NCBI GenBank assembly: GCA_012797215.1
Contig: JAAZPN010000078.1
Coordinates: forward strand, 1-13,015
DNA from: Chloroflexota bacterium
GTDB lineage: Bacteria; Chloroflexota; Anaerolineae; Anaerolineales; Anaerolineaceae
Direction: 5' to 3'
Length of the DNA stretch: 13,015 bases
Part shown: in pieces, positions 1-7,556 of the stretch
Layout: every line of letters starts with the position of its first letter
How positions within the stretch are numbered: the first letter of the stretch is position 1
Notes under the pieces: generated by a model
What the model was told of the DNA's origin: nothing
Database searches by the model: none
The model's input: only the letters and a program-made list of their open reading frames with translations
Program-made: the position numbers and the translations under genes

Positions 1-1230
1 ACTGGCGCGCTCAGCGCGGAGGTCTATTACAGCGAGGTGAACGGCGTGCCAGTCTATCTGATTGGCGGCGAACCCATCGCCAACAGCCCGGTCTACAGCC
101 CGGACTCTGCCGCCGATGGGCGCAAGTATGTGTTTTTCTCCGCTGCCGCGTTGGGTCTGATGGACCGCCTGGAGTGGAAACCGGACATTGTGCATGCCAA
201 CGATTGGCACACCGCCCTGGTGGTGTATTTGCTCAGCCTGCGCCGCAAAGCGTCCCCCGCCGCCGCGCATCCTAAAACAGTGTTCACAATGCACAACCTG
301 CCTTTCATGGGCGCGGGCACCGAAGCCGCCTTTGATAATTACGGCATTCCTCCCAGCCGCTACAGCCTGGTGCCGTGGTGGGGCAAAAAGTTCCCACTGC
401 CGCTCGCGATTCAAACTGCCGACCGCGTGACCACCGTCTCCGAAACCTACGCGCAAGAGATCCTCACCCCGGAATTCGGCTGCGGGCTGGAAAAGCTCCT
501 TCAAACCAGGCATAAGGTTGTTTCGGGCATTGTCAACGGTCTGGATATGGACGCCTGGGACCCGACCAACGACAGCCGCATTCCTGCCTCTTTTAGCGCC
601 GAAGCGCTCGAGCAGCGCGCTGCTAATAAAAACGCTCTCGCGCGCGAGTTCGAGCTCGACCCTGACCCCACCATCCCCTTGCTGGTGCTCGTTTCGCGCA
701 TGGATCAGCAAAAGGGCGTAGATCTGGCCGTAGAAGGGCTGGCAAGCCTCGGAAAGCGAGATTGGCAGGCGATACTGCTCGGGACAGGTAACCCTGAGCT
801 CGAAGAAGCCTGCCGCAAGCTGGAAAGCGACCACCCCAAGCGCGTGCGCGCTGCCATTCGCTTCGACATCAACCTCTCGCGCCGCATGTACGCGGGCGGT
901 GATATCCTGCTGATGCCCTCGCGCTACGAGCCCTGCGGATTGGCGCAGATGATGGCGATGCGTTACGGCTGCATCCCCTTAGCCCGCGCTACCGGCGGCC
1001 TGCAGGATACGATTTGCGACGTCAGCGCCTATCCCGAAAGCGGAACTGGCTTTCTCTTCAAGCCCGCTACAGCCAAAGACTTTGCGGGCGCGCTCACCAG
1101 GGCGCTGGACCTGTTCAAGAACTCGGGTTCCTGGCAAGCGATGCAAAAGCGCGGCATGCGCCAGGATTTTTCCTGGTCCAAATCCGCGCTCGAATACCTG
1201 CGGCTTTACCAGGGTTTGGGCGTGAAGTAA
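1..1230 (+). CDS. glgA: Glycogen synthase (GT5 family), 5'-truncated by the window edge
   Basis: This enzyme transfers glucose from ADP-glucose (some homologues use UDP-glucose) to the non-reducing end of an alpha-1,4-glucan in the cytoplasm. The frame is open from base 1, so 409 residues are visible and roughly 80-100 N-terminal residues, including the expected KTGGL nucleotide-sugar loop, lie outside the window. GTG at 37 is an internal codon, not a start. Visible GT5 landmarks, numbered from the first visible residue, are HANDWH near 65-70, TMHNLPFMG near 96-104, ADRVTTVSETYA near 140-151, GIVNGLDMDAW near 176-186, SRMDQQKG (Arg233 and Lys238, matching the E. coli GlgA catalytic Arg300/Lys305) and PSRYEPCGL with Glu310 (E. 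coli Glu377). MRYG and ATGGLQDT follow in the expected order. The C-terminus is complete. It converges on the transaldolase gene across a shared terminator. No frameshift or missing catalytic residue is seen in the visible part. Confidence 0.94.
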   Translation, partial: TGALSAEVYYSEVNGVPVYLIGGEPIANSPVYSPDSAADGRKYVFFSAAALGLMDRLEWKPDIVHANDWHTALVVYLLSLRRKASPAAAHPKTVFTMHNLPFMGAGTEAAFDNYGIPPSRYSLVPWWGKKFPLPLAIQTADRVTTVSETYAQEILTPEFGCGLEKLLQTRHKVVSGIVNGLDMDAWDPTNDSRIPASFSAEALEQRAANKNALAREFELDPDPTIPLLVLVSRMDQQKGVDLAVEGLASLGKRDWQAILLGTGNPELEEACRKLESDHPKRVRAAIRFDINLSRRMYAGGDILLMPSRYEPCGLAQMMAMRYGCIPLARATGGLQDTICDVSAYPESGTGFLFKPATAKDFAGALTRALDLFKNSGSWQAMQKRGMRQDFSWSKSALEYLRLYQGLGVK

Positions 1231-1253
1231 CTCTCAAAAACACAAAGATACCT

Positions 1254-1291
1254 AAAAACAGCAGAGGCGCCGATGAGCGCCGCTGCTGTTT
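1254..1291 (-). terminator. Rho-independent terminator of tal, probably bidirectional
   Basis: An 8-9 bp outer stem (1256-1264 with 1283-1291), one A/G mismatch, then a 5-bp inner stem GGCGC/GCGCC (1266-1270 with 1277-1281) enclose the loop CGATGA. On the minus strand the hairpin is followed by five Ts (A run at 1254-1258), which suits termination of transaldolase transcripts. On the plus strand the tail is only TTTATC, so glgA termination there would be weaker. Confidence 0.8.
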
Positions 1292-1303
1292 ATCATCACA
1301 AAT

Positions 1304-2401
1304 TCAGGCTCGTCGCCGTTTATCCACCACCTCAAGCAGCACGCTGAATGCGTCTGCGAATGCTTTCACGCCTTCCGCCTCCAGCTGCGCGGTCACCTGC
1401 GGCATCGCAATGCCGAGCGCTTCCAGGCGGGTAAAAAGCGCGCGGGCGCTATCCAGGTTTTCACCAATGCTATTACGCACCTTTCCGTGGTCCAGGAAGG
1501 CTGTCAGCGTTTGGGGCGGCACTGTGTTTACCGTGTCCGCGCCAATCAGTTCTTCCACGTACATCACATCCCGGTAAGCAGGGTTCTTGGTGCTGGTGGA
1601 AGCCCACAATGGGCGCTGTTTGCGCGCGCCCAGGGCATGCAAGCGCGCAAATCGCTCGGAACCAAAGACCTGTAAAAATTGCGCATACGCCAGGCGCGCA
1701 TTCGCGACGGCTGCCTTGCCCGCCAAGGCCTGGGCTTCTGGCGCCCCGCTGGCCTGTAAGCGCGGGTCGATGTGCGAATCCACGCGCGAGATGAAGAACG
1801 ACGCCACCGAAGCAATCCCTTCCAGCGGCTGTTCGGCTTCAGCTCTTTGCTCCAAACCCATCAGGTAGGACTCCATCACTTCACCGTAGCGTTCCAGCGA
1901 AAAAATCAAGGTCACGTTCACATTGATGCCCGCGGCAATGGCCGCCTGGATGGCCGGCAGGCCGGCTTTCGTCGCCGGGATTTTTATCATCAGGTTCGGC
2001 CGGTTCACCCGCTGCCAAAGCTCTTTGGCTTGCGCTAGCGTCTCCGCGCTTTTTTCGGCCAGAAATGGGCTCACTTCCAGGCTGACATAGCCATCCGCCC
2101 CGCCTGAAGCTTCATACAGCGGCATAAACAGATCCGCTGCGGCTTGAATATCTTCAATCGCAAGTCGGAAAAAGACTTCCTCAGCAGATAGTGTCGGATC
2201 GTAGAGCGGTCTCAGGCTTTCGTCGTAATCGGTCGAATGCGCGATGGCGTTCATGAAAATTGAGGGGTTAGACGTCACCCCGCGAATCTCTCCGCGCGCG
2301 ATCATCCCTCCTAATTCACCGTTTTCCAGCAGGCTGCGTTGTATATTGTCGTACCAGATAGATTGACCCTCGTTCAATAATTGCGCTGTCGTATTCATCA
2401 C
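1304..2401 (-). CDS. tal: Transaldolase
   Basis: Transaldolase moves a dihydroxyacetone unit from sedoheptulose-7-phosphate to glyceraldehyde-3-phosphate, giving erythrose-4-phosphate and fructose-6-phosphate in the non-oxidative pentose phosphate pathway (cytoplasm). The 365-residue length and the TSNPSIF motif (43-49) fit the longer 'actinobacterial/cyanobacterial' Tal subfamily. Lys140 in MIKIPATK is the expected Schiff-base lysine. Asp18, Asn45, Glu109 and Thr164 occupy the positions of E. coli TalB Asp17, Asn35, Glu96 and Thr156. STKNP (270-274) and GADTVNTVPP (287-296) are further family blocks. The first possible start is GTG at 2401 followed directly by ATG at 2398; AGGAGG at 2414-2419 is 12 bases from the GTG and 15 from the ATG. 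The spacing favours GTG and the codon favours ATG; one residue is at stake. The gene appears monocistronic, with its own promoter candidate near 2485 and terminator at 1254-1291. Confidence 0.95.
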   Translation of the reverse strand: MMNTTAQLLNEGQSIWYDNIQRSLLENGELGGMIARGEIRGVTSNPSIFMNAIAHSTDYDESLRPLYDPTLSAEEVFFRLAIEDIQAAADLFMPLYEASGGADGYVSLEVSPFLAEKSAETLAQAKELWQRVNRPNLMIKIPATKAGLPAIQAAIAAGINVNVTLIFSLERYGEVMESYLMGLEQRAEAEQPLEGIASVASFFISRVDSHIDPRLQASGAPEAQALAGKAAVANARLAYAQFLQVFGSERFARLHALGARKQRPLWASTSTKNPAYRDVMYVEELIGADTVNTVPPQTLTAFLDHGKVRNSIGENLDSARALFTRLEALGIAMPQVTAQLEAEGVKAFADAFSVLLEVVDKRRRA

Positions 2402-2477
2402 TTTCTAAAATATCCTCCTATTGAATTTTAATGTATCCAGCATGCTGCTGTCATCACAAAGGCAACCAACCACAGGC

Positions 2478-2496
2478 TGACCTGATTATAAGGTCA
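2478..2496 (-). promoter_or_regulatory. tal -10 box (TATAAT) embedded in an inverted repeat
   Basis: TGACCT (2478-2483) and AGGTCA (2491-2496) form a 6-bp inverted repeat around a 7-base spacer. Read on the minus strand, the repeat contains a perfect TATAAT (2485-2490), about 80-85 bases upstream of the tal start. No convincing -35 hexamer stands 16-18 bases upstream, so the promoter call rests on the -10 alone. A repressor bound to the dyad would cover the -10. The rest of the 183-bp gap (2402-2584) holds the AGGAGG site and a 10-bp palindrome CAGCATGCTG (2438-2447) in the predicted leader. I see no small gene in it. Confidence 0.4.
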
Positions 2497-2584
2497 ACAA
2501 ACCGTAAGCGCATCGAACCTGAGCCATGAGAGCGCTTTTTTGCGTATCACATCCCACGTCGTGCGTTAGCGCGCAAGTTCGCAG

Positions 2585-5509
2585 CTAATTACCGGACCGG
2601 CGTAAAAAGAACTTAGTTATTTCTTCCACGATCGCAGGGATGACTGCCAGGCCAAGCACCACCATCCATTCCCGCGCCGCCAAAAAATGCGTGTTAAAGA
2701 CTGGCTGCAAGAAAGGCACATTCACCACCGAAAGTAAAACCACCAGGCTTACGAGAAAAGCTGGCTGCATGGCCCGGTTTGAGAACAGACCCAATTGGAA
2801 GACAGACAGCCTCTCCGACCGCACCGTATAGGCTCTGAAAAGCTCGCAGAGGGCGAGGGTAATAAACGCCATTGTCTCAGCAGTTTGCACATCCACTCCG
2901 GTCCAATTAAAACGCAGCAGCGTCAATAATGGACTTTGTCCGGGGGGCAGCGCCGCGCCGGGGTGCCACCAGAGCCCCAACAGAAAAGCGCCGAGCGCGA
3001 CGGCAGTCTGGCACACAGTCTGAATGGTCAGCCCAATGCGCATGCTCTTTTTAATAATTGGTTCATTTTTTGGGCGCGGCGGCCTTTGCATCACTTGCGG
3101 CTCCCCCTTCTCCACCGCGAGCGCCAGAGCGGGAAATCCGTCTGTCAGCAGATTTAAGGTCAGCAGTTGGATGACGGTCAGTGGCAGGGGCAGTCGGAGA
3201 AGCGCAGCCACAAAGATAACCATAATTTCGGTCAGATTTGTGGAGAGCATGAAAAACACAAACTTGCGAATGTTAGCGTAAATCACGCGTCCCTGTTCCA
3301 CAGCCGCCACAATGCTGGCGTAATTGTCATCGGTCAGCACCATATCCGCGGTACTTTTGGCAACGTCCGTGCCGGTGATGCCCATCGCCACGCCAATATC
3401 CGCCTTCTTGAGCGCCGGCGCGTCATTCACGCCGTCGCCCGTCATCGCAACCACTTCACCATTGTTTTGCAGTGCTTGCACAATGCGCAGTTTATGTTCC
3501 GGCGAAACCCGCGCGAAGATTGATACATCTTTTACCACCTGTTCAAGCTCCGAATCGGGAAGTTTTTCTACTTCAGCGCCGGTTAGCGCTTTCCCATTCG
3601 TGGAGATTCCCAGATCTTCGGCGATATGCCGGGCTGTTAGCGGATGATCTCCAGTAATCATGATTGGACGGATTCCAGCGCTCTTGCACAACGCCACGGC
3701 GTCCTTCACTTCCGGTCTGGCTGGGTCAATCATCCCAACCATGCCCACAAAAGTCATACCGGTTTCCACGTCATCTGCTTTTAGCTCATCCGGGAGCTCC
3801 GCCAGGGTGCGGTAGGCCAGGCCCAAAACTCGCACGCCCTGTTCAGCCATATGCGCGTTGGCAGCCTCAATCCGCTCGCGCCATTGCGATTCAAGCGGAA
3901 CAACCCGGCCCTCCACGTATAATTTATCCGCGATGTCCAGCAAGCCGTCCACGGAACCCTTGGTATAAGCCAGATAGCGCGCTTCTTCATCCACGCCCCA
4001 ACTCCACAGTTCGCGCACGGCCTCATGCAAATCTTCTCTCTTGTCCGGCAGGCGGTGGGCAGTAGTCATGCGCTTGCGCTCGGAATCAAACGGCACTTCA
4101 GCCTCGCGCGGCAAAGCTTCCATGAGCAGCTTTTTGGTCAGGCCCATTCGCGCCGCTGCCACTACCAAGGCGCCTTCGGTTGGGTCACCAATCATTACAA
4201 AACGTTCTTCTTTTTCGGGGTGAGGTTCAATGATTGCGTCGTTGCAAAGCGTCCCGCCAGCCAAGGTATGCAGCAGCGTGGGGCATGCCCGCAGCATCTC
4301 AAGCTGTTTTTCATCGGGGGCTTCCACCTGCAGAACTTCTTGCAGGCTGCGGATGGCGCCATATTCGGCCTCGTGCGTAAAATCCAGGATGTGACTTGCC
4401 ATGTCCACCACGGTCACCGTCATCCTGTTTTCAGTCAGCGTTCCGGTTTTGTCTGAGCAAATCACCGTAATGGAACCGAGCGTCTCAACCGCTTGCAGCT
4501 TGCGGATGAGCGCGTGCCGTTTGATCATCTCGCGCATTCCGAGAGCCAGGCTGATGGTAACCACCGCGGATAAACCCTCCGGCACAGCGGCGATAGCCAG
4601 CCCAACCGCGATCATAAAGCTTTCCAGCACGGCCGCGGTGCTTGCCTTTGTGAAGCCTTGCGTGAAGACCCCACTGCGCGCCAAACCAAGCAAGAACACC
4701 AGTCCGCAGACTAGCAGCGCAGCAATTGCCAGGGTTTTCCCCAGCTTATCAAGTTTGTTCTGCAAGGGAGTCTTGCCGTCATCCACCGATTGGAGCATAT
4801 CAGCGATCATGCCAATCTGGGTTTCCATACCCGTGGCAACCACAACCCCATGCCCGCGGCCGTAACTGACCAGCGTGGCGGCAAAAAGCATGTTCTTGCG
4901 GTCTCCCAGCGCAGCATTCTCGGACAACACCAGCGCGGCGCTTTTTTGCACTGGAACAGATTCTCCCGTCAGCGTGGCTTCTTCCACCCTCAGGTTGACA
5001 GATTCCAACAGGCGTATATCCGCGGGAACGTAATTGCCCGCTTCAACATATACGATGTCACCCGGCACCAGTTCTCTGGCAGGGATTGAGAGCCGTATGC
5101 CATCGCGAAGCACCTGAGACTCTGGGGCAGCCATTTTTTTCAACGCGGCCAGAGAGGCTTCGGCTTTGCTTTCCTGCACTACCCCGAGTGTCGCGTTGAG
5201 CACAACGATGAGCATGATGACGCCCGCCTCAAGCCAGTCCCCTAACAAAGCAGAAATTACGGCTGCAGCCAGCAGCAGCAGAACAATAAAATCCTTTAGC
5301 TGCCTGCCAAGCAGTTCCCAGAAAGTGGGTAGGGGCTTCTCGCGCAGTTCATTAAATCCATAGCGCTTTTGTCGCTCCTGCACCTCCCCAAGCGTCAGCC
5401 CTGTCGCGGGTTTGGCAGCCAGCTCTGCGATAGCTTCGTCCAGCTTCTTATCGTGCCAGTTTTGTGACATATTCTGCGCTTTGCTTTCAAGGGAAGATTT
5501 AGGGTCCAT
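2585..5509 (-). CDS. Cation-transporting P-type ATPase, SERCA/PacL-like Ca2+ pump
   Basis: A P2A-type ATPase that exports Ca2+ (possibly Mn2+) from the cytoplasm, driven by ATP. All 974 residues are in frame. Order: cation-ATPase N-terminal domain (about 18-75); M1-M2 (about 74-113); actuator domain with TGES at 181-184; M3-M4 (about 258-312) with PEGL at 310-313; phosphorylation site CSDKTGTLT with Asp353; nucleotide-binding KGS at 517-519; MITGDHP near 617-623; hinge GDGVND 691-696; M5-M10 to the C-terminus. Spacing from Glu311 to Asp353 (42) and from Glu761 to Asn786 (25) equals that of rabbit SERCA1, so Glu311, Asn758, Glu761, Asn786, Thr789, Asp790 and Glu889 align with SERCA Glu309, Asn768, Glu771, Asn796, Thr799, Asp800 and Glu908. 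Start ATG 5509 is preceded by GGAGG (5515-5519) at 5 bases. Single-gene unit, divergent from the lipoprotein operon. Ca2+ is the likeliest substrate by residue match; not tested. Confidence 0.93.
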   Translation of the reverse strand: MDPKSSLESKAQNMSQNWHDKKLDEAIAELAAKPATGLTLGEVQERQKRYGFNELREKPLPTFWELLGRQLKDFIVLLLLAAAVISALLGDWLEAGVIMLIVVLNATLGVVQESKAEASLAALKKMAAPESQVLRDGIRLSIPARELVPGDIVYVEAGNYVPADIRLLESVNLRVEEATLTGESVPVQKSAALVLSENAALGDRKNMLFAATLVSYGRGHGVVVATGMETQIGMIADMLQSVDDGKTPLQNKLDKLGKTLAIAALLVCGLVFLLGLARSGVFTQGFTKASTAAVLESFMIAVGLAIAAVPEGLSAVVTISLALGMREMIKRHALIRKLQAVETLGSITVICSDKTGTLTENRMTVTVVDMASHILDFTHEAEYGAIRSLQEVLQVEAPDEKQLEMLRACPTLLHTLAGGTLCNDAIIEPHPEKEERFVMIGDPTEGALVVAAARMGLTKKLLMEALPREAEVPFDSERKRMTTAHRLPDKREDLHEAVRELWSWGVDEEARYLAYTKGSVDGLLDIADKLYVEGRVVPLESQWRERIEAANAHMAEQGVRVLGLAYRTLAELPDELKADDVETGMTFVGMVGMIDPARPEVKDAVALCKSAGIRPIMITGDHPLTARHIAEDLGISTNGKALTGAEVEKLPDSELEQVVKDVSIFARVSPEHKLRIVQALQNNGEVVAMTGDGVNDAPALKKADIGVAMGITGTDVAKSTADMVLTDDNYASIVAAVEQGRVIYANIRKFVFFMLSTNLTEIMVIFVAALLRLPLPLTVIQLLTLNLLTDGFPALALAVEKGEPQVMQRPPRPKNEPIIKKSMRIGLTIQTVCQTAVALGAFLLGLWWHPGAALPPGQSPLLTLLRFNWTGVDVQTAETMAFITLALCELFRAYTVRSERLSVFQLGLFSNRAMQPAFLVSLVVLLSVVNVPFLQPVFNTHFLAAREWMVVLGLAVIPAIVEEITKFFLRRSGN

Positions 5510-5530
5510 ATCTGCCTCCAGGATCCTTAA

Positions 5531-5539
5531 ATTATATCA
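5531..5539 (-). promoter_or_regulatory. Extended -10 promoter of the Ca2+ ATPase gene
   Basis: On the minus strand the bases read TGATATAAT, a perfect TATAAT (5531-5536) with the TGn extension (5537-5539). The expected start of transcription is near 5524, giving a leader of about 15 bases that contains the GGAGG ribosome site. No good -35 box is present, which is normal for extended -10 promoters. Confidence 0.6.
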
Positions 5540-5585
5540 ATGTTAGCTCGTTGGAAGGACTATCCTTTGTAGTAGCTGGAAAAGT

Positions 5586-5600
5586 TTGCACGCAGTGCAA
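5586..5600. promoter_or_regulatory. Perfect 15-bp dyad TTGCAC-GCA-GTGCAA in the divergent control region
   Basis: Two perfectly complementary 6-bp arms flank a 3-base spacer, about 60-75 bp upstream of the predicted ATPase start of transcription and about 85-100 bp upstream of that of the lipoprotein operon. There is no T run, so a terminator is unlikely. The size fits a binding site for a dimeric regulator, whose identity is unknown. A second, weaker inverted repeat (TCGCGAG 5612-5618, CTCGCGA 5638-5644, 19-base loop) follows. Confidence 0.4.
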
Positions 5601-5671
5601 GAGAGCTCTTATCGCGAGGTTCTTTTTCGCGCGATTTCTCGCGAATCCTTTCTCTCCAGGGTAAAGATGTG

Positions 5672-5677
5672 TACAAT
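5672..5677 (+). promoter_or_regulatory. Candidate -10 box of the GIN lipoprotein operon
   Basis: TACAAT matches the -10 consensus at five of six positions and would start transcripts near 5684. That is one base past the A of an in-frame ATG at 5683, which argues that translation starts downstream, at 5710. The -35 region around 5648-5655 (TTTCTC-like) is poor, so the call is tentative. Confidence 0.4.
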
Positions 5678-5709
5678 ACTAAATGGATAATTTAGAAAGG
5701 ATGAATAGT

Positions 5710-6474
5710 ATGAAAAAGAATCTCAGCATTGTCTCAATTGTTGCATTATTAGCGCTATTAACGCTCGCGTGCAACTTTCCATTCGGTTCTGTTGGAATAA
5801 AATCGCCCATCGCTGAAAAAGGCTCAGGCAACGTCATCACATCCGAACCCGCGATTTCAGAGTTCCGCTCCATCAGGCTTGCAGGCGCAGGGGAGCTGCG
5901 CCTGATTCAGGGCAGCGAATACCGCCTGACCATCGAGGCTGAAGACAACATCCTCCCGCAACTTACCGCCGAAATGAGCGGCAGCACGCTGAAATTGGGA
6001 TACGAAGAAAGCTTGTGGAAAGAACGCTACGTGCCCACCAAGCCCATTATCTACACGCTTACCTTCGTCAGCCTGGAAGAAATCACCCTGCTGGGCGGCG
6101 CGAAAATCTCTTGCGATTCTCTGGATGTCCCCAACCTCCGCATGGACCTGAATGGCGGCATGGACGTCAGCATGAATGCTGTTTTTGCCGACACTATCGA
6201 ACTGAAATTGGACGGCGGCGCGAACGTCAACATCACCGGCGAGGTCGGCAGGCAGTCCCTCACCCTCAATGGCGCTGGCGCTTATTCCGCCGAAGACCTG
6301 AAAAGCCGGGAAGCGAAAATAGTCATCAATGGAGCTGGCGAGGCCAAAATCTGGGCGACCGAAACGCTTGACGTCTCACTGAACGGTCTGGGCTCAGTCT
6401 CGTATTATGGCAGCCCGCAGGTCACGCAATCATTAATCGGTCTCGGGTCCATCACCAGCCTGGGAGAGAAATGA
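5710..6474 (+). CDS. GIN-domain (DUF2807) lipoprotein
   Basis: Predicted exported lipoprotein of 254 residues; function unknown. The N-terminus MKKNLSIVSIVALLALLTLAC is a classic lipoprotein signal with lipobox Cys21. The rest matches the head GIN / DUF2807 family, which folds as a right-handed beta-helix. Eight Gly-rich turns of the type L-x-G-[AGL]-x are visible near residues 57, 128, 147, 167, 186, 206, 224 and 243; from 128 onward they recur every 18-20 residues, consistent with one turn per helix rung. The start at 5710 was chosen because the signal peptide begins there, GAAAGG (5695-5700) lies 9 bases upstream, and the predicted transcript begins near 5684. ATGs at 5683 and 5701 are in frame but would add a charged 9- or 3-residue lead. 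Its stop overlaps the next gene (ATGA at 6471-6474), so the two are translationally coupled. The last two turns carry Leu (GLGS) where the others carry Ala or Gly. Confidence 0.85.
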   Translation: MKKNLSIVSIVALLALLTLACNFPFGSVGIKSPIAEKGSGNVITSEPAISEFRSIRLAGAGELRLIQGSEYRLTIEAEDNILPQLTAEMSGSTLKLGYEESLWKERYVPTKPIIYTLTFVSLEEITLLGGAKISCDSLDVPNLRMDLNGGMDVSMNAVFADTIELKLDGGANVNITGEVGRQSLTLNGAGAYSAEDLKSREAKIVINGAGEAKIWATETLDVSLNGLGSVSYYGSPQVTQSLIGLGSITSLGEK

Positions 6475-6965
6475 TGAATAAACGTCAAAAGATTGCTTTT
6501 GGCGTGGTTCTCGTACTGATAGGCGCGGCGCTCTTCGCGCGCCCATTTCTGCCTGAACTGGAACCGTTCTTCAGTTGGCCGCTCCTGCTTATCCCCTTGG
6601 GCTTGCTGGGAATAATCAGCGCTGCCATCCTGCAGCGGGGCGGCTGGTTGATTGCCACCGCGCTCATTACCGGCATTGGCGTAAACTTATGGGCTGTCAG
6701 AAATTTAGGCGGCGGGGTTTGGGCCAGCATGGTCGCCTTCCTCGGCTTGGGCCTCATCCTCGCGGACCTTTTCGACCCGGACGAGAAAGATGTCTGGCGC
6801 CCGGGTCTGATCCTCATCGCGGTTTCTGGCGCGCTTTTTCTCATCATGGGGGGGCGCGAGTACCTGCCCTGGCCGCAGCTTGCTAACTTCTGGCCTTTGA
6901 CAATCGCGCTCATCGGCGTGCTTTTCATTCTCGCGGGCATCTCCGGGAAAAAGAAGAAATCGTAA
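6471..6965 (+). CDS. Six-helix membrane protein, LiaI/LiaF-like transmembrane (DUF5668-type)
   Basis: A 164-residue integral membrane protein with no catalytic motif. Six hydrophobic segments are visible, about 8-23, 34-54, 57-76, 82-100, 110-127 and 140-156, and the tail is basic (GKKKKS). Short paired helices with WPLLLIPLGLLG-type and FWPLTIALIG-type blocks are characteristic of the LiaI-LiaF-like membrane region found in Gram-positive and Chloroflexota envelope-stress loci; the match is by pattern, not by search. ATG 6471 overlaps the stop of the lipoprotein gene, with a second ATG at 6474; GGAG at 6463-6466 lies 4 or 7 bases upstream and fits the second slightly better. Coupling with a GIN-domain lipoprotein suggests the pair acts together at the membrane, perhaps in envelope sensing or scaffolding. 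That role is inference. Confidence 0.75.
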   Translation: MMNKRQKIAFGVVLVLIGAALFARPFLPELEPFFSWPLLLIPLGLLGIISAAILQRGGWLIATALITGIGVNLWAVRNLGGGVWASMVAFLGLGLILADLFDPDEKDVWRPGLILIAVSGALFLIMGGREYLPWPQLANFWPLTIALIGVLFILAGISGKKKKS

Positions 6966-6975
6966 CCTAAATCAG

Positions 6976-7000
6976 AAGGAGCCTCGCGGCTCCTTTTTTT
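6976..7000 (+). terminator. Rho-independent terminator of the GIN/LiaI-like operon
   Basis: A perfect 8-bp stem AAGGAGCC (6976-6983) / GGCTCCTT (6988-6995) with loop TCGC is followed by five further Ts (6996-7000), eleven bases after the stop codon. It overlaps the stop codon of the convergent HIT gene (6999-7001). On the minus strand the tail lacks a T run, so it should mainly stop plus-strand transcripts. Confidence 0.92.
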
Positions 7001-7490
7001 ATACTTGTTCCCAGGCTGTTTTTAGCCGCTGGTAAGTTTCTTCCAGCGTTTCCGGCAGCACACGGGTTTGCCCGACTACCGTGATAAAGTTCGAGTCGCC
7101 GTTCCAGCGCGGCACCACATGCATATGCAAATGCCCAGCAATGCCAGCCCCACCTGGCGCGCCAATATTCATCCCCAGGTTAAAGCCCTGCGGATGGTAG
7201 CTGGCTTCCAGGATGCTCACCGCTTTGCTGGCTGTGCAAATTATTTCTGAGAGCGTATCCTGCGGCAGCTCCACAAGCTCCTGGCAGTGCTGGTACGGAA
7301 CAATCATCAGGTGCCCATTGCTGTACGGATATCGGTTGAGAATAACATACACGCGCTCTCCCCGGTAAAGAATCAGGTTCTCTGGGCTGTCATCTTTATC
7401 AATAACCGCGCAGAATACGCAAGTGGGGTCTGCTTTATTCCGTTGGAAATATTCTTTTCGCCAGGGACTATAGATGTGATCCATCCGCAT
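6999..7490 (-). CDS. HIT-family nucleotide phosphorylase/hydrolase (Ap4A phosphorylase-like)
   Basis: Histidine-triad proteins cleave nucleotide phosphoanhydrides or phosphoramidates. This 163-residue protein carries the triad HLHMHVVPRW with His120, His122 and His124, where His122 is the expected catalytic nucleophile. A CVFC pair (Cys24, Cys27) probably binds zinc together with histidines. MDHIYSPWR at the N-terminus, NRYPYSNGHLMIVP (52-65) and NLGMNIGAPGGAG (104-116) resemble the mycobacterial Rv2613c type, a diadenosine tetraphosphate phosphorylase; that assignment is from family recall and the substrate is not proven. ATG at 7490 is the first start; ATG at 7484, giving MDHIYSPW, is equally possible. 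Neither has a ribosome site, and a TAGAAT box sits immediately upstream, suggesting a leaderless message. It is divergent from the TetR gene, 97 bases apart. Confidence 0.9.
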   Translation of the reverse strand: MRMDHIYSPWRKEYFQRNKADPTCVFCAVIDKDDSPENLILYRGERVYVILNRYPYSNGHLMIVPYQHCQELVELPQDTLSEIICTASKAVSILEASYHPQGFNLGMNIGAPGGAGIAGHLHMHVVPRWNGDSNFITVVGQTRVLPETLEETYQRLKTAWEQV

Positions 7491-7496
7491 ATTCTA
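7491..7496 (-). promoter_or_regulatory. Possible -10 box (TAGAAT) for a leaderless HIT transcript
   Basis: On the minus strand TAGAAT ends directly before ATG 7490 and six bases before the second in-frame ATG at 7484. A promoter here would start RNA at or next to that second ATG, leaving no leader. The absence of any Shine-Dalgarno-like sequence agrees with this. No clear -35 hexamer is present, so confidence is low. Confidence 0.3.
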
Positions 7497-7526
7497 ACCC
7501 AAAAAGCCAACATTTTCGCGCATTGA

Positions 7527-7555
7527 TTGACAAAAATGGCTGGCGCGTATACAAT
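7527..7555 (+). promoter_or_regulatory. Consensus sigma70 promoter of the TetR gene
   Basis: A perfect -35 TTGACA (7527-7532) and a -10 TACAAT (7550-7555, five of six) are separated by exactly 17 bases. Transcription should begin near 7562, inside the adjoining palindromic operator, giving a leader of about 25 bases. This is one of the two best promoters in the window. Confidence 0.85.
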
Positions 7556-7556
7556 A

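Noticed and set aside
1014..1577. Open frame (187 codons) on the plus strand spanning the glgA end and the tal 3' end.
   Set aside because: It crosses the glgA stop, the shared terminator and the antisense of tal; its translation shows no domain.
2506..2541. AAGCGC...GCGCTTTTTT hairpin in the gap between tal and the ATPase, considered as a terminator.
   Set aside because: The T run is on the plus strand, but no plus-strand gene ends there; the loop is 20 bases and the stem only 6. On the minus strand, where the ATPase would terminate, there is no T tract.
5683..5709. Upstream ATGs (5683 and 5701) as the start of the GIN lipoprotein.
   Set aside because: They would put charged residues before the lipoprotein signal, and 5683 practically coincides with the predicted start of transcription. 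ATG 5710 has GAAAGG at 9 bases and gives a standard signal peptide.
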